From Acidovorax sp. DW039 (lineage in GTDB: Bacteria > Pseudomonadota > Gammaproteobacteria > Burkholderiales > Burkholderiaceae_C), in NCBI RefSeq assembly GCF_037101375.1, contig NZ_AP029020.1:186001-250000 (forward strand): a stretch of 64,000 bases of DNA, read 5' to 3'. This document shows positions 54,520 to 63,926 of the stretch, piece by piece. Position numbers and translations under genes: made by a program. The notes below the pieces were generated by a model, which was not told where the DNA came from, ran no database searches, and saw only the letters and a program-made list of their open reading frames with translations. The number at the start of each line of letters is the position of its first letter. Positions within the stretch are counted from its first letter, which is position 1.

Positions 54520-55330
54520 GCAGGAAAAGCCAAATACCCCAACGAGATTAACCTGGGTAAATTCGAGCCCATCCGCTCTGTGCTGGAGAGTGCTCGCAAA
54601 GCAACCTGCCAGCGCAGTGTTGATTTCAACTACGTGTTTTTTTGTGCGGACCTCTTTTTGCTGTGCACTGGTTGACAGTGGCGGGCACTGCCCAGTGACT
54701 TTCCCAAGTAGCGCACGGTGCATGCGTACTTTGTGATTTGGAGAGAGCCGCGTGAGGGTGGCAGCCTGCTGGAGCAGGCTTTAAAAAATCAGGTTGGCAT
54801 GGCCCGAGAGAGACTGGAGCGCAGCGCCTCAAGCGCGTTCTTGATCATGGACGCGCAGAGCGTGAAGAACACAGACACGGCGGCCTTGAAGGGCTATGAC
54901 GCGGTAATAAAGTCTCTGGCATCAAGCGCCTCCTTGCAGTGGACACCCAGGGACTGCCACATGCGGTAGCGGTGACAACAGCAGAGGTGACGGACCGCAA
55001 GGGAGTCTTGCAAGCACTGCAGCGCTGCAAGCCGGCTCTGGGCAAGGTGCAGGCGCTATTGTGCGACAGTGGCTACGTGGGCAAGCCGTTCGCACAGGGG
55101 ATGCAAGACATACTGGGCGGGCACGTTAGCGTACGGATCGTCAAACGCAGCGAGCTGCACAAATTCAAGGTGATGCCCCAGCGCTGGGTGGTGGAGCGCA
55201 GCCTTACGTGTGTGGAGAAGAACAGGCGGTTGTGGAAGAACTGCGAGAGGCTGCTGAACACTAGCTTGCAGTTCGCTCATCTGGCGTTCTGGGGCTTTTA
55301 CTCAAAAGATTTTGAACTGGTTTTCAGAGC
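54520..55330 (+). pseudogene. IS5-family transposase pseudogene
   Basis: The plus strand reconstructs an IS5 transposase: YPNEINLGKFEPIRSVLESA, ADLFLLCTG, QWRALPSDFPK, RTVHAYFVIWREPREGG, FLIMDAQSVKNTDTAALKGY, LPHAVAVTTAEVTDRKGVLQ, PQRWVVERSLTC. A TGA at 54673 and a TAG at 54709 replace Cys and Trp codons, and a frameshift near 54905 follows. Inactive. Confidence 0.85.
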
Positions 55331-55461
55331 GTTGAGCCTCCGCAAAACCAGGGATATTCACCTTGCTCGAAAGAAATCGAGCTCAACTCATCGAGGACGA
55401 CTTGGCTACTAGGTCGAACGCTCAACCGCCTCTAGCTTGTAGTAGTGCTCTTGCCAAACAG

Positions 55462-56073
55462 TTATTCTACGGACCAAGTCTTCCCCAATGAAGGTCTCAG
55501 AGAGAACTCTGCGTACCAGGTGGCTATCTTAGGGAACCTTAATCGCCATTCAAGCTCTGCAAATCGCAGGTCCAGATACCACAGCGCGCAAGCAATGCTG
55601 AGCGTACCCAGGTCCACCTTTGAACCTTCGAGCAGATGAAAATTCTGGGATAAGAAGGTCAGTGAGCTAAGTGACTTACTCAATTGAGCGGTTCGCCATT
55701 CAGACCAACGGAGTGATTCCGGTCTTGCCACCTCTTCATACCTTGCAAGTAAAGCAGCATCCAGAATCCCATCCCCTAAGGACTGCATAGTCAAGACATC
55801 CCAACGTGCAGGACCGCCTATGGGTATCAACGAACCGCCTCCTAATTCGTTGAAATATTCACAAATGACTCTGCTGTCATACAACACATGACCATCCGGC
55901 GTGATGAGCGTCGGAACCTTTCCAAGCGGGTTGATCGCAATGATGTTCTGATCGCGGTTGATTGGGTGCGCGTTGGCCACCAACAGTTCGATGCGATCGT
56001 CCAAGCCCAACTCAGAAGCGGTGACTAGGCATTTTCTGACATAAGGTGAAAAGGGTGAGAAATAGAGCTTCAA
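55462..56073 (-). CDS. Glutathione S-transferase family protein
   Basis: 203 residues starting at a TTG (56073) behind GGAGA; no better ATG is near. The N-terminal thioredoxin-like domain reads MKLYFSPFSPYVRKCLVTAS with NPLGKVPTLITPDGHVLYDS and RVICEYF. Catalytic Ser/Cys position is in SPFSPYVRKC. The C-terminal helical domain is present. Last gene of the minus-strand catabolic operon; GSTs in such clusters may conjugate epoxides or isomerise dienes. Confidence 0.84.
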   Translation of the reverse strand: MKLYFSPFSPYVRKCLVTASELGLDDRIELLVANAHPINRDQNIIAINPLGKVPTLITPDGHVLYDSRVICEYFNELGGGSLIPIGGPARWDVLTMQSLGDGILDAALLARYEEVARPESLRWSEWRTAQLSKSLSSLTFLSQNFHLLEGSKVDLGTLSIACALWYLDLRFAELEWRLRFPKIATWYAEFSLRPSLGKTWSVE

Positions 56074-56152
56074 ACGGTCTTCTCCGAAGGGTGGAACGGT
56101 GCAAGTGTGATGACGCTAGTTGGCTGACGGCAAGGAGAAGGCCCCAAGCCAC

Positions 56153-57790
56153 TTAAGCCTTCCGCAAACTCGGTAGTACATAGTCGATAAATTGAGAGCG
56201 CAAACTCGCCTTGAGCATTTTCCCAGTAGCACCCAACGGAATTTCCGACACGAAGACGACATCATCAGGACACTGCCACTTCGACAGCTTGCCCTCATAA
56301 AACGCGAGAAGTTCCTCGCGAGTCACCTGAGCATCGGGCTTTTTGACTACAACCAAAATGGGTCTCTCATCCCACTTGGGATGCTTGACACCAATGGCAG
56401 CCGCCATAGCTACGTCTGGGTGACTCATGGCTATGTTCTCGATGTCAATGGTGCTCAACCACTCACCGCCTGACTTGACCACGTCTTTGCTTCTGTCCGT
56501 GATCTGCATGTAACCGTATTGATCGATGGTGGCAACGTCACCAGTCGGAAACCATCCGTCGTTGAGCCTACCAATTCCTCGGTCATCTTTGTAGTACTGT
56601 TGAATGACCCATGGGCCGCGCACCTCCAGGTCACCCGCACTTTTGCCGTCCCAAGGTAGTTCCTTGCGCTCACCATCAATGATTCGAAGATCAATGCCGA
56701 AAACGGGACGACCTTGCTTCATCCGCACCTTGTTCTGTACTTCCAGAGGCTGTCGCACATGCAGCCCACGCAGCGAGGACACAGTTCCCAGAGGTGATGT
56801 CTCCGTCATACCCCAGCAATGCAGGACCTCAACGCCGTAGTGGTTCTGAAAGCGAGTCAACATTGCCATTGGGCATGCAGCACCACCGATCACGGTTCTG
56901 CGCAAACTAGTAAACCTCAGGTCATTGGCGTCCGCATGGTTCAACAACATCTGCCAGACTGTAGGCACACCCAAGGCCAAGGTGACCCCCTCTCCTTCAA
57001 TGAGCTCGTAGACCGATCGGCCGTCCAAATTGGGGCCTGGCAGCACTAGCTTTGCGCCGACCATTGCGGCACCGTATGGAATGCCCCAGGCATTCACGTG
57101 GAACATGGGGACAACCGGAAGCAGTACATCCCTTGACGATAGGGCCAAAGAGTCAGGAAGTGCAAGCGCATAGGCGTGCAGAATGGTCGAGCGATGGCTG
57201 TAGAGCGCAGCCTTAGGATCTCCGGTGGTGCCGCTCGTGTAGCACATGCTGGATGCCGTTTTCTCATCCAAATCGGGCCATTCGTACTCGTCGCTGGCCG
57301 CAGCGATCCAGTCTTCGTAGCCCACCAGACCTGGAATACCAGTATCAGCAGGCAAATGACCAGGATCACAGAGCATGATCCAATGTCGCACCCGACATTG
57401 GAAGTGTATCTGCTGTACCAATGGCAGGAAAGTCGCATCGAAGCAGACGACCTCATCCTCGGCGTGGTTCAAAATCCAGAGAATTTGCTGCGCATGTAAC
57501 CGAGGATTGATGGTGTGCAGCACCCTTCCGGAACCACTAACCCCGTAGTACAACTCCAAATGCCGGTAGCCGTTCCAAGCTATGGTGGCAACCCGAGCAG
57601 ACGGCGCCAACCTCAAAGCACCAAGAGAGTTAGCCACGTGACGAGAGCGAGCGGCGACATCCCGCCATGTGTATCGATGGAGATCGCCCTCCACCCGACG
57701 AGAAACCACTTCTACGTCACCATGATATCTCTCGGCCGACTTGATCAACGATGAGATCAAGAGTGCCTGCTCTTGCATCAATCCATACAT
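56153..57790 (-). CDS. AMP-dependent acyl-CoA ligase
   Basis: 545 residues from the ATG at 57790; the frame runs 76 codons further upstream without similarity. P-loop CYTSGTTGDPKAALYSHR, A5 motif CWGMTETSPLGTVSS, and adenylation motifs GWFPTGDVATIDQYGYMQI and DRSKDVVKSGGEWLSTIDI. The fold matches medium/long-chain or alkyl-acid CoA ligases. With aldehyde dehydrogenase upstream it would activate the resulting carboxylic acid to CoA for beta-oxidation. An 80-bp gap to the GST gene. Confidence 0.88.
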   Translation of the reverse strand: MYGLMQEQALLISSLIKSAERYHGDVEVVSRRVEGDLHRYTWRDVAARSRHVANSLGALRLAPSARVATIAWNGYRHLELYYGVSGSGRVLHTINPRLHAQQILWILNHAEDEVVCFDATFLPLVQQIHFQCRVRHWIMLCDPGHLPADTGIPGLVGYEDWIAAASDEYEWPDLDEKTASSMCYTSGTTGDPKAALYSHRSTILHAYALALPDSLALSSRDVLLPVVPMFHVNAWGIPYGAAMVGAKLVLPGPNLDGRSVYELIEGEGVTLALGVPTVWQMLLNHADANDLRFTSLRRTVIGGAACPMAMLTRFQNHYGVEVLHCWGMTETSPLGTVSSLRGLHVRQPLEVQNKVRMKQGRPVFGIDLRIIDGERKELPWDGKSAGDLEVRGPWVIQQYYKDDRGIGRLNDGWFPTGDVATIDQYGYMQITDRSKDVVKSGGEWLSTIDIENIAMSHPDVAMAAAIGVKHPKWDERPILVVVKKPDAQVTREELLAFYEGKLSKWQCPDDVVFVSEIPLGATGKMLKASLRSQFIDYVLPSLRKA

Positions 57791-57842
57791 TTCTTGCTCC
57801 AGGCTGGGCACTGCGTGCCCGGGAAATTGGTTACACAGTGGC

Positions 57843-59270
57843 TCAGGATGTAGGCAATTGCATGGACTTGTACTCCATGTACTCTTCCAAGCCGTACCCA
57901 CCAAGCTCACGGCCGTTGCCAGACTGCTTGTAACCACCAAAGGGCGCCAACAGATTGAAAGCTGCTCCGTTGATATCCACCTGTCCCGTGCGTAGCCGCC
58001 GAGCCACCGCCTTTGCACGATTCAGGTCGGAGCTCCAGACACCCCCACCAAGACCGTAAATCGAATCGTTAGCAATCCGCACTGCTTCCTCCTCGGTGCG
58101 GTAAGTGATGATTGAAAGAACCGGACCGAAGATTTCTTCCCTTGCAATCGACATCTCAGGTTGAACTTTGGTAAATACCGTGGGCTTGACGTAGTAGCCT
58201 GTGTCTAAGCCTATGGGAGCTTCTGCACCGCCTGTGAGTAACTCAGCCCCCTCTTTGATGCCCTGCTCAATGTATCGGCGGACCCGGTCGCGTTGGAGTT
58301 TGGACACCAGTGGGCCAAGATTGACTTTGGGGTCCGTTGGATCCCCCATCATGAAACCCGCGATCGCATTGACAACTGCTGTAGTCACCTCGGCGTAACG
58401 GGCCTCGGGGACCAGCAAACGCGTGTGCGCTATGCACGTTTGCCCGGAATTGATGAAGCATGCATGCAAGGCACCGGGAATCGCCGTTGAAAGATCGGCA
58501 TCGTCTAGCAAGATGTTTGCTGACTTTCCACCGAGCTCAAGCGCAACACGTTTGACAGTTTGCGAGGCCAACTCACCAACACGACGCCCAGCCCGGGTAG
58601 AGCCCGTGAACGACACCATGTCAACTAGCGGGTGGCTGGCCAATGCTTCACCCACCACGGGACCGACACCTGTCACCAAATTGAAGACACCCGAAGGCAA
58701 GCCAACTGAGTCGATCACTTCAGCCAACAAAAAGGCGTTGAGTGGTGCCACTTCAGAGGGCTTGAGCACCACCGTGCACCCGGCTGCCAGAGCTGGCGCC
58801 ACCTTGGCTGCAATCTGATGCAGAGGGTAGTTCCAAGGCGTGATACAGGCGACAACACCAACAGGCTCACGGACGACTTCAGAATGCCCAACCGTGGTTG
58901 AGAAAGGATAGGTGGTTAACTGTTCGGCCGCCATCTGGAAGCTTGCGACTGGAAGGCCAGCTTGAGCAAAACGCGACAATTTGATTGGCGTGCCCACCTC
59001 TTGGCTGATGAGTTGAGCGATCTCCTCTTGGCGCACCTTCAAAGCTTCGTGAATCTTCTGAAGCCAGGCGGCACGCTCTGACACCGATGTGCATGCCCAA
59101 GCCTCAAAGGCGCCATGGGCTGCTATGACCGCCGCGTCAGCATCGTGTTCGTCCCCCATACAGATGCGACCAATGACGGCCTCAGTTGCGGGGTTGATGA
59201 CGTCCTCAGAAGATGTGCCGTGGGGCTTTTTCCATTGACCTTGGATGTAAAGCGAATCGTGATGTTTCAT
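57843..59270 (-). CDS. NAD(P)-dependent aldehyde dehydrogenase
   Basis: 475 residues. Catalytic Glu in [15 protein letters not shown]; nucleophile Cys in [15 protein letters not shown]-terminus [20 protein letters not shown] is typical. Converts an aldehyde from the upstream oxidations to an acid, the substrate of the CoA ligase. Between the EthD gene (43 bp upstream) and the ligase. Confidence 0.88.
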   Translation of the reverse strand: MKHHDSLYIQGQWKKPHGTSSEDVINPATEAVIGRICMGDEHDADAAVIAAHGAFEAWACTSVSERAAWLQKIHEALKVRQEEIAQLISQEVGTPIKLSRFAQAGLPVASFQMAAEQLTTYPFSTTVGHSEVVREPVGVVACITPWNYPLHQIAAKVAPALAAGCTVVLKPSEVAPLNAFLLAEVIDSVGLPSGVFNLVTGVGPVVGEALASHPLVDMVSFTGSTRAGRRVGELASQTVKRVALELGGKSANILLDDADLSTAIPGALHACFINSGQTCIAHTRLLVPEARYAEVTTAVVNAIAGFMMGDPTDPKVNLGPLVSKLQRDRVRRYIEQGIKEGAELLTGGAEAPIGLDTGYYVKPTVFTKVQPEMSIAREEIFGPVLSIITYRTEEEAVRIANDSIYGLGGGVWSSDLNRAKAVARRLRTGQVDINGAAFNLLAPFGGYKQSGNGRELGGYGLEEYMEYKSMQLPTS

Positions 59271-59313
59271 GTCGAATTGCGAACAAAGATTGAGAAAAAG
59301 AACAACGGCCAGC

Positions 59314-59622
59314 TCAATACGTTTCGCTGATCAACACACTAGGAGCGGTGTCGGTGTAATTGTCGAGATCGGCGGCCAGTGCTTTGCCATGCTGCGCCAT
59401 CGCTGCCTTGAAGGTCGCAATGTCATTGAAGAGCATGTGGGCGGCTGCGATAAACGGAGCGGGTTTGCCACCGCCATCTGATACAACCCTATCGATCTCC
59501 AGGCGTTGAAGGCCCAGTGGCTGCAGCAGTTCTCGGATCAGCGCCGCGTGCTGCTTTTGATAGTAGTCATGGTCAAAACGTTGGCCCAATGCGGTGGGGT
59601 AGGACACCGTGATTCGAATCAT
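59314..59622 (-). CDS. EthD family protein
   Basis: 102 residues from the ATG at 59622 with GGAGA upstream. Sequence [20 protein letters not shown] and [20 protein letters not shown] fits the dimeric ferredoxin-like EthD fold. EthD proteins accompany monooxygenases or hydroxylases as small accessory proteins of unclear chemistry. Located between the aldehyde dehydrogenase and the FAD enzyme. Confidence 0.78.
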   Translation of the reverse strand: MIRITVSYPTALGQRFDHDYYQKQHAALIRELLQPLGLQRLEIDRVVSDGGGKPAPFIAAAHMLFNDIATFKAAMAQHGKALAADLDNYTDTAPSVLISETY

Positions 59623-59658
59623 GTGAGAGTCTCCATTCAAGTTAGGGGTTAGAGGAAT

Positions 59659-61257
59659 TCAAGGGCGCAGCTCACGGAACAGATCTCGCTTCAAGACGGC
59701 AGATGCCGCCAGCAAGCCGCCAACCATGGCACCGCTAACGCCCCCCATGGAGACGTCTTGTCCACTGAAATAGAGGCCTTTGACCGGACTGTGCGCGCGC
59801 ATCCATCGCTGGGCATAGCGCTGGGGCGTAGGTGAATAAGACATGAAATCGCCCTGGCTGCGGTTCAGAAAGTGATTAAAGCTGAGGGGCGTAGCCAGTT
59901 CGGTGTAGTCAACATGTCCTTTGGCTGAAGGGTAAAAGCGATAAACCTGTTCAAGCATCTCTGCAGTCAGCCGCTGCTTTAGATCCTCATAGGCTTGCCC
60001 GCGACGCTTCCATTGAGTCTGCGTATAGGGCTCGAACAAGCGCCAATCTGTGAAGCTGCAAATGTCCATGGTGCTTCGGCCTGGATACCGCTCAGCCCAT
60101 GTCGGATCTTTGGCCGACGGCTGCGAAATGAAATGCAGCGGCATAGGCTCTTGAGCGGGGTTGGCAACATAACGTTTCCAGTCTTGGCCTTGCTGGGCAC
60201 TGCGGTGGATCCAAATGTTCGCGGGCCCTACACCCAGTTCCTGATTGCTTTTGTTCAAGCCAACATTCAGCACCACAGCTCCAAGCGTCAGTGGCAATTT
60301 CGAACTCGCCCAGCGTAAAGGTGCGCAGCTTTCAAGGTCTGCCGGCAACATGTCGAGCGTTTTTCGAATGCCGATCGAACTGATCACCGTTTTGGCTTCA
60401 ATCACGAAGCCATCCGCCATCTCAACTGCATGCACTTGACCACCACGCTCGATCAGACGCGCCACCTCGGCTCCCACCAAGACCAGGCCGCCAGCAGATC
60501 GGACTGTATCGGCCATACCATCGGCCACTCCCTGCGCCCCCCCAATGGGATAGCTCGCTCCATCCAGGTAATGACGGATGACCATAGCGTGCGCCGCAAA
60601 TGATGCCTGCTCAGGCAAAGCGGCGTAGTCTCCGAAGTGGCCGCACAGCACAGCGATCAATGTCTCATCGGACGTCAACTCACGCAGTACATCCAACACA
60701 GTACGACCAGCCCAGGTCATGAATGTGGGTGCCACCTGCGCATAAAGCCCGTCAGCCTGAGAGGGGGGCAGGGCACGCTCGGCAAAGAAGCCAGCAGAGC
60801 CCTTACTGGCTAGGTTGACCAATTCAATGTAGCGATCAATAGCGCTTGCCTCTGCTGGAAAATACTCTTTCATGCGGGCTTTGAAAGCGCTGCTGCCGGC
60901 GTGGTAGTCGAATATCGCATCGCCGATGGCGATACGGTTATAGATCTCCGGCATGCGTGCCCACTTCAGACGCCCCCGGCTAACTTTGTTGAAAAGAGTG
61001 GACAGCGTGCCTTCGCGGTGGACCTCTCCGACATAATGAAGCCCAACATCCCATTCGTAGCCATTGCGCTTGTAGACCTGTAAGCACCCCCCTGCTACGG
61101 CATGTCTTTCAAGAACTAAGACACGCTGGCCGTCAAGTGCCAGCAAAGCAGCAGAGCAAAGTCCACCTGCTCCGGACCCAATGACGATGGCGTCAAAAGG
61201 GCTTTCTAGGTCGCCCCGAAGGCGAGCTCGTTTGTAGCTTTGATCATCTCCACTCAC
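59659..61257 (-). CDS. FAD-dependent oxidoreductase, carotenoid isomerase/retinol saturase (CrtI-like) family
   Basis: 532 residues starting at a GTG (61257) behind AGGAG. The N-terminal FAD motif AIVIGSGAGGLCSAALLALD is followed by ERHAVAGGCLQVYKRNGYEW and DVGLHYVGE, the signature of CrtISO/RetSat. The C-terminal motif GLYFSGQDVSMGGVSGAMVG binds FAD. Such enzymes reduce, desaturate or isomerise polyenes or terpenoid double bonds. No carotenoid genes are nearby; with ALDH and CoA ligase it more likely acts in terpenoid or alicyclic degradation. Confidence 0.82.
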   Translation of the reverse strand: MSGDDQSYKRARLRGDLESPFDAIVIGSGAGGLCSAALLALDGQRVLVLERHAVAGGCLQVYKRNGYEWDVGLHYVGEVHREGTLSTLFNKVSRGRLKWARMPEIYNRIAIGDAIFDYHAGSSAFKARMKEYFPAEASAIDRYIELVNLASKGSAGFFAERALPPSQADGLYAQVAPTFMTWAGRTVLDVLRELTSDETLIAVLCGHFGDYAALPEQASFAAHAMVIRHYLDGASYPIGGAQGVADGMADTVRSAGGLVLVGAEVARLIERGGQVHAVEMADGFVIEAKTVISSIGIRKTLDMLPADLESCAPLRWASSKLPLTLGAVVLNVGLNKSNQELGVGPANIWIHRSAQQGQDWKRYVANPAQEPMPLHFISQPSAKDPTWAERYPGRSTMDICSFTDWRLFEPYTQTQWKRRGQAYEDLKQRLTAEMLEQVYRFYPSAKGHVDYTELATPLSFNHFLNRSQGDFMSYSPTPQRYAQRWMRAHSPVKGLYFSGQDVSMGGVSGAMVGGLLAASAVLKRDLFRELRP

Positions 61258-61292
61258 GGTTGTCTCCTATTTAGGTTTGAAAAAGATTGATC

Positions 61293-62084
61293 TCAGAGGC
61301 GGCTACTGAATAAGCCCGGGCCAGCCAGAGAGGCGCCACCATCCACAGGTAACACTACGCCCGTGATGTACTCTCCGAGAGATGAGCTCAGCATCAAGGC
61401 TGCGCTGGCAACTGCCTCAACCGTGCCAAAGCGGCGCAAGGGCACTGCACTTGCAACGGCTTGTCGGTCCGCTTCGGTTGGGGTGAGTCGGCGCATGCCT
61501 TCTGTGCCATCGATCGGACCCGGTACGATCGAATTGACTCGAATACCTTGTGGGCCCCACTCCATGGCAAGCACTTTGGTCAGCATGTCAACACCAGCTT
61601 TGGCTGCGCATACGTGGGCCTGCATGGGCATCGGGACCAAGCCCTGCGGGGCAGAGATATTGATCAACGAAGCACCGGGGGCGCGCAAACAGGGGTACGC
61701 GGCGCGAAGCACATTGAAGGTACCCAGGAGGTCGATGTCGACAACCGACTTGAAACCATTGGGGGAAATGTTGACGGCGGGTGCCACGAAATTACCTGCC
61801 GCGCCAGACACCACGACATCAATGGCCCCCCACTGTGTAAATACATCAGAGAGGGCTCCCGCCACTGCCGACGGATCCCGCACATCCCCAGTCAAGCCAA
61901 CGACTTGCGCACCATCACGCTGCAGAAACTGCACAGCAGACAAGCCCCTTTCCGGGTTACGACTAAATATTGCCACCTTGGCGCCCGCCCGCGCGAAGGC
62001 GTCTGCGATTCCAAGATTGATCCCACTGCTACCGCCAGCTACAAAAACAACTTTGCCACTGAAGTCGAATTTCAAATCAGACAA
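61293..62084 (-). CDS. SDR family oxidoreductase
   Basis: 263 residues, TTG start at 62084 behind a strong AGGAGG. NAD motif VVFVAGGSSGINLGIADAFA near residue 12. The usual catalytic Tyr-x-x-x-Lys is replaced: the segment reads MQAHVCAAKAGVDMLTKVLA, with Val in the Tyr position (VCAAK) and lysine retained, as seen in 2,4-dienoyl-CoA reductase-like SDRs. First gene of the operon, divergent from a Crp/Fnr regulator. Confidence 0.82.
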   Translation of the reverse strand: MSDLKFDFSGKVVFVAGGSSGINLGIADAFARAGAKVAIFSRNPERGLSAVQFLQRDGAQVVGLTGDVRDPSAVAGALSDVFTQWGAIDVVVSGAAGNFVAPAVNISPNGFKSVVDIDLLGTFNVLRAAYPCLRAPGASLINISAPQGLVPMPMQAHVCAAKAGVDMLTKVLAMEWGPQGIRVNSIVPGPIDGTEGMRRLTPTEADRQAVASAVPLRRFGTVEAVASAALMLSSSLGEYITGVVLPVDGGASLAGPGLFSSRL

Positions 62085-62208
62085 AATACCTCCTTAATGC
62101 GAGTGCAATCACACGCATTTAAAAATGAAAACAATGAATGGAATAATTTGGAAAATTTAGTACTGGACGAAATCGTCAATCAGTAAAAGTAGAAAATCAC
62201 ATCTGAGC

Positions 62209-62221
62209 CTTGAATTTCAAG
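62209..62221. promoter_or_regulatory. Palindrome in the SDR/Crp-Fnr divergent promoter
   Basis: CTTGAA-T-TTCAAG is a perfect 13-bp palindrome, immediately followed by TTCAA. It lies 66 bp upstream of the regulator ATG and about 125 bp from the SDR start. Candidate site for the adjacent regulator. Confidence 0.4.
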
Positions 62222-62287
62222 TTCAATGCTAGTATTCAGATTAAAGTAAGACTATAAAATTTTTTAACTTCAGGAATCAAAAATCTA

Positions 62288-62995
62288 ATGGTTTACGAGG
62301 GTGTCGCAATTACCAAACTCAGGCCGTTGCTTCTTCAGGACAGTTGGTTTAGGTCTTGTGCAACTGCCTTCCAAGACACTCTTCTGACGTATGGCAAAGT
62401 CCGACGACTTGTCGACGGTGAAGCTCTGTACAGCCGCATGACTCAACTAGAGCAAAGTCTGTTTTGTGTTCTGGAGGGTGCACTTTGCGTTGGCAGTACG
62501 GATACGAATGGCCTAGCTTCCATGTTGGTCTATCTCGAACCTTTTCACTGGTTTGGTGAATTGCCTTTGATCGACGGACAGCCTCGCACACACGACGCGC
62601 TCGCCGATGGCACAACATATGTCTTGTGTGTGCCGGAGGATCGCCTGATACGATGGCTCGATAGTCACCCTGAAAATTGGCGTGATCTGACACGTCTTTC
62701 CGCCTACAAGTTACGCGTGGCCTACAAAGTACTTGGGGAGCCTGGCACGCTGCTTCAACTTGTTGCTCGGCGTCTTTGGCTCGCCGCGCATGGGTTCGGC
62801 TCGCGCACGGAAGACCCCAGAAACATCCTGCGGCTTTCCCAGGAGCAATTGGCATTCATGTTGGGGGTGAGCCGGCCAAGCGTGCATAAAGCGCTGCGCA
62901 TGCTTGAACTCGACGGCATCATCAAGCAACACTATCGAAAGATTGAGGTGATTGACCTTGCTGCACTTGCAGCGAGCGCCAAATACCTCAGCTGA
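62288..62995 (+). CDS. Crp/Fnr family transcriptional regulator, paralogue of the one at 29438
   Basis: 235 residues, AGGA ribosome site. Same layout as the paralogue: RRLVDGEALYSRMTQLEQ, LFCVLEGALCVGSTDTNG, LVYLEPFHWFGELPLIDG, and HTH LRLSQEQLAFMLGVSRPSVH followed by KALRMLELDGIIKQHYRKIE. No N-terminal Fe-S cysteines. Divergent from the SDR-led operon and therefore its likely regulator; signal unknown. A broken Bug transporter gene lies downstream on the other strand. Confidence 0.88.
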   Translation: MVYEGVAITKLRPLLLQDSWFRSCATAFQDTLLTYGKVRRLVDGEALYSRMTQLEQSLFCVLEGALCVGSTDTNGLASMLVYLEPFHWFGELPLIDGQPRTHDALADGTTYVLCVPEDRLIRWLDSHPENWRDLTRLSAYKLRVAYKVLGEPGTLLQLVARRLWLAAHGFGSRTEDPRNILRLSQEQLAFMLGVSRPSVHKALRMLELDGIIKQHYRKIEVIDLAALAASAKYLS

Positions 62996-63025
62996 GTCGG
63001 CCTCGTATTGCACAAGGCCACCGTT

Positions 63026-63926
63026 TTATTGGGGTGCCAAGCCAGTAGCATCCGCCAAGTGCTTGTAATATTGCGTCTGGGCGATGTAAAACTGTTGCAA
63101 CTCCGAAAGGGTCATCTCCTGACCGATGCTTGCTCCAGAAGTTTCAGTTTGGCGTCGATACTCGACATCGTGGAGTGCATCATTAACTGCAAGATTCAGT
63201 TGCTCGGCTAGGGTCTCAGGAACTCATTTTTCTACAAAAATTCCGCCCCAAATATCAAGAAAGAAGCCCTTACCACCAATGATTTCATTGATAGTTGGAG
63301 TTTCAGGTAATCGGGTTGAACGTCGCTCTGCAGCTACTCCTAATGCTATGAGCTTTTTTTGCTGAATCAACTCGACGGTGTTACCACCCAAGGGTAGAAA
63401 TGGCATTTGGATTTGCCCACCTATCAAGTCTTGAACTAATGGAGCAGCGCCCTTATAAGGGACATGCGTCATCGACAGGTTAGTGCGGGCGGCAAAATCC
63501 TCGCCAGCCAGATGAGGTAACGAACCCGCACTAAAACTGCTGTAATTCAAGGTCGAAAAGTTGGATGTACGCTTACCGGCTCAGTGACATGAGCAGTCCA
63601 CGGGCATCAAACTCAATACCGCTGACTAGTACAAGTGGTGTGCGACTGGCCATTCCGACCAGCCTTAAGTGATCCGGCCGATGGCGGACAGCAGCCAGCG
63701 CCAATGGTGCCAAAATGACACTACTTGGATCAGCAAAAAGAATCGTACGTCCGTCAACAGGTGCACTGAGCAACTATTCCGCCGCGATTGCACCACTGGC
63801 TCCTGGGATATTTTCTATCAGGAATCCATAACCGAGACATCTCCGCATAGCTGGTTCGATATGCCGTGCGGTGACGTCGGCAGGGCCTCCAGCGGGATAT
63901 ACAACGATTATTCCAAAATTTTCTAA
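63026..63926 (-). pseudogene. Bug/TctC family tripartite tricarboxylate binding protein, broken
   Basis: Minus-strand pieces cover the family: YPAGGPADVTARHIEPAM, NIPGASGAIAAE, VDGRTILFADPSS, NYSSFSAGSLPHLAGEDFAA, MTHVPYKGAAPLVQDLIGGQ and PETLAEQLNLAVNDAL, ending GLAPQ. An in-frame TGA stands at 63224-63226 with 66 more codons beyond, another stop follows AIAAE, and a frameshift is near 63550-63573. The N-terminal signal sequence region is not recognisable. Not functional as is. Confidence 0.82.

Noticed and set aside
54427..54723. 98-residue minus-strand frame
   Set aside because: It is antisense to the N-terminal part of a dead IS5 transposase that reads clearly on the plus strand.
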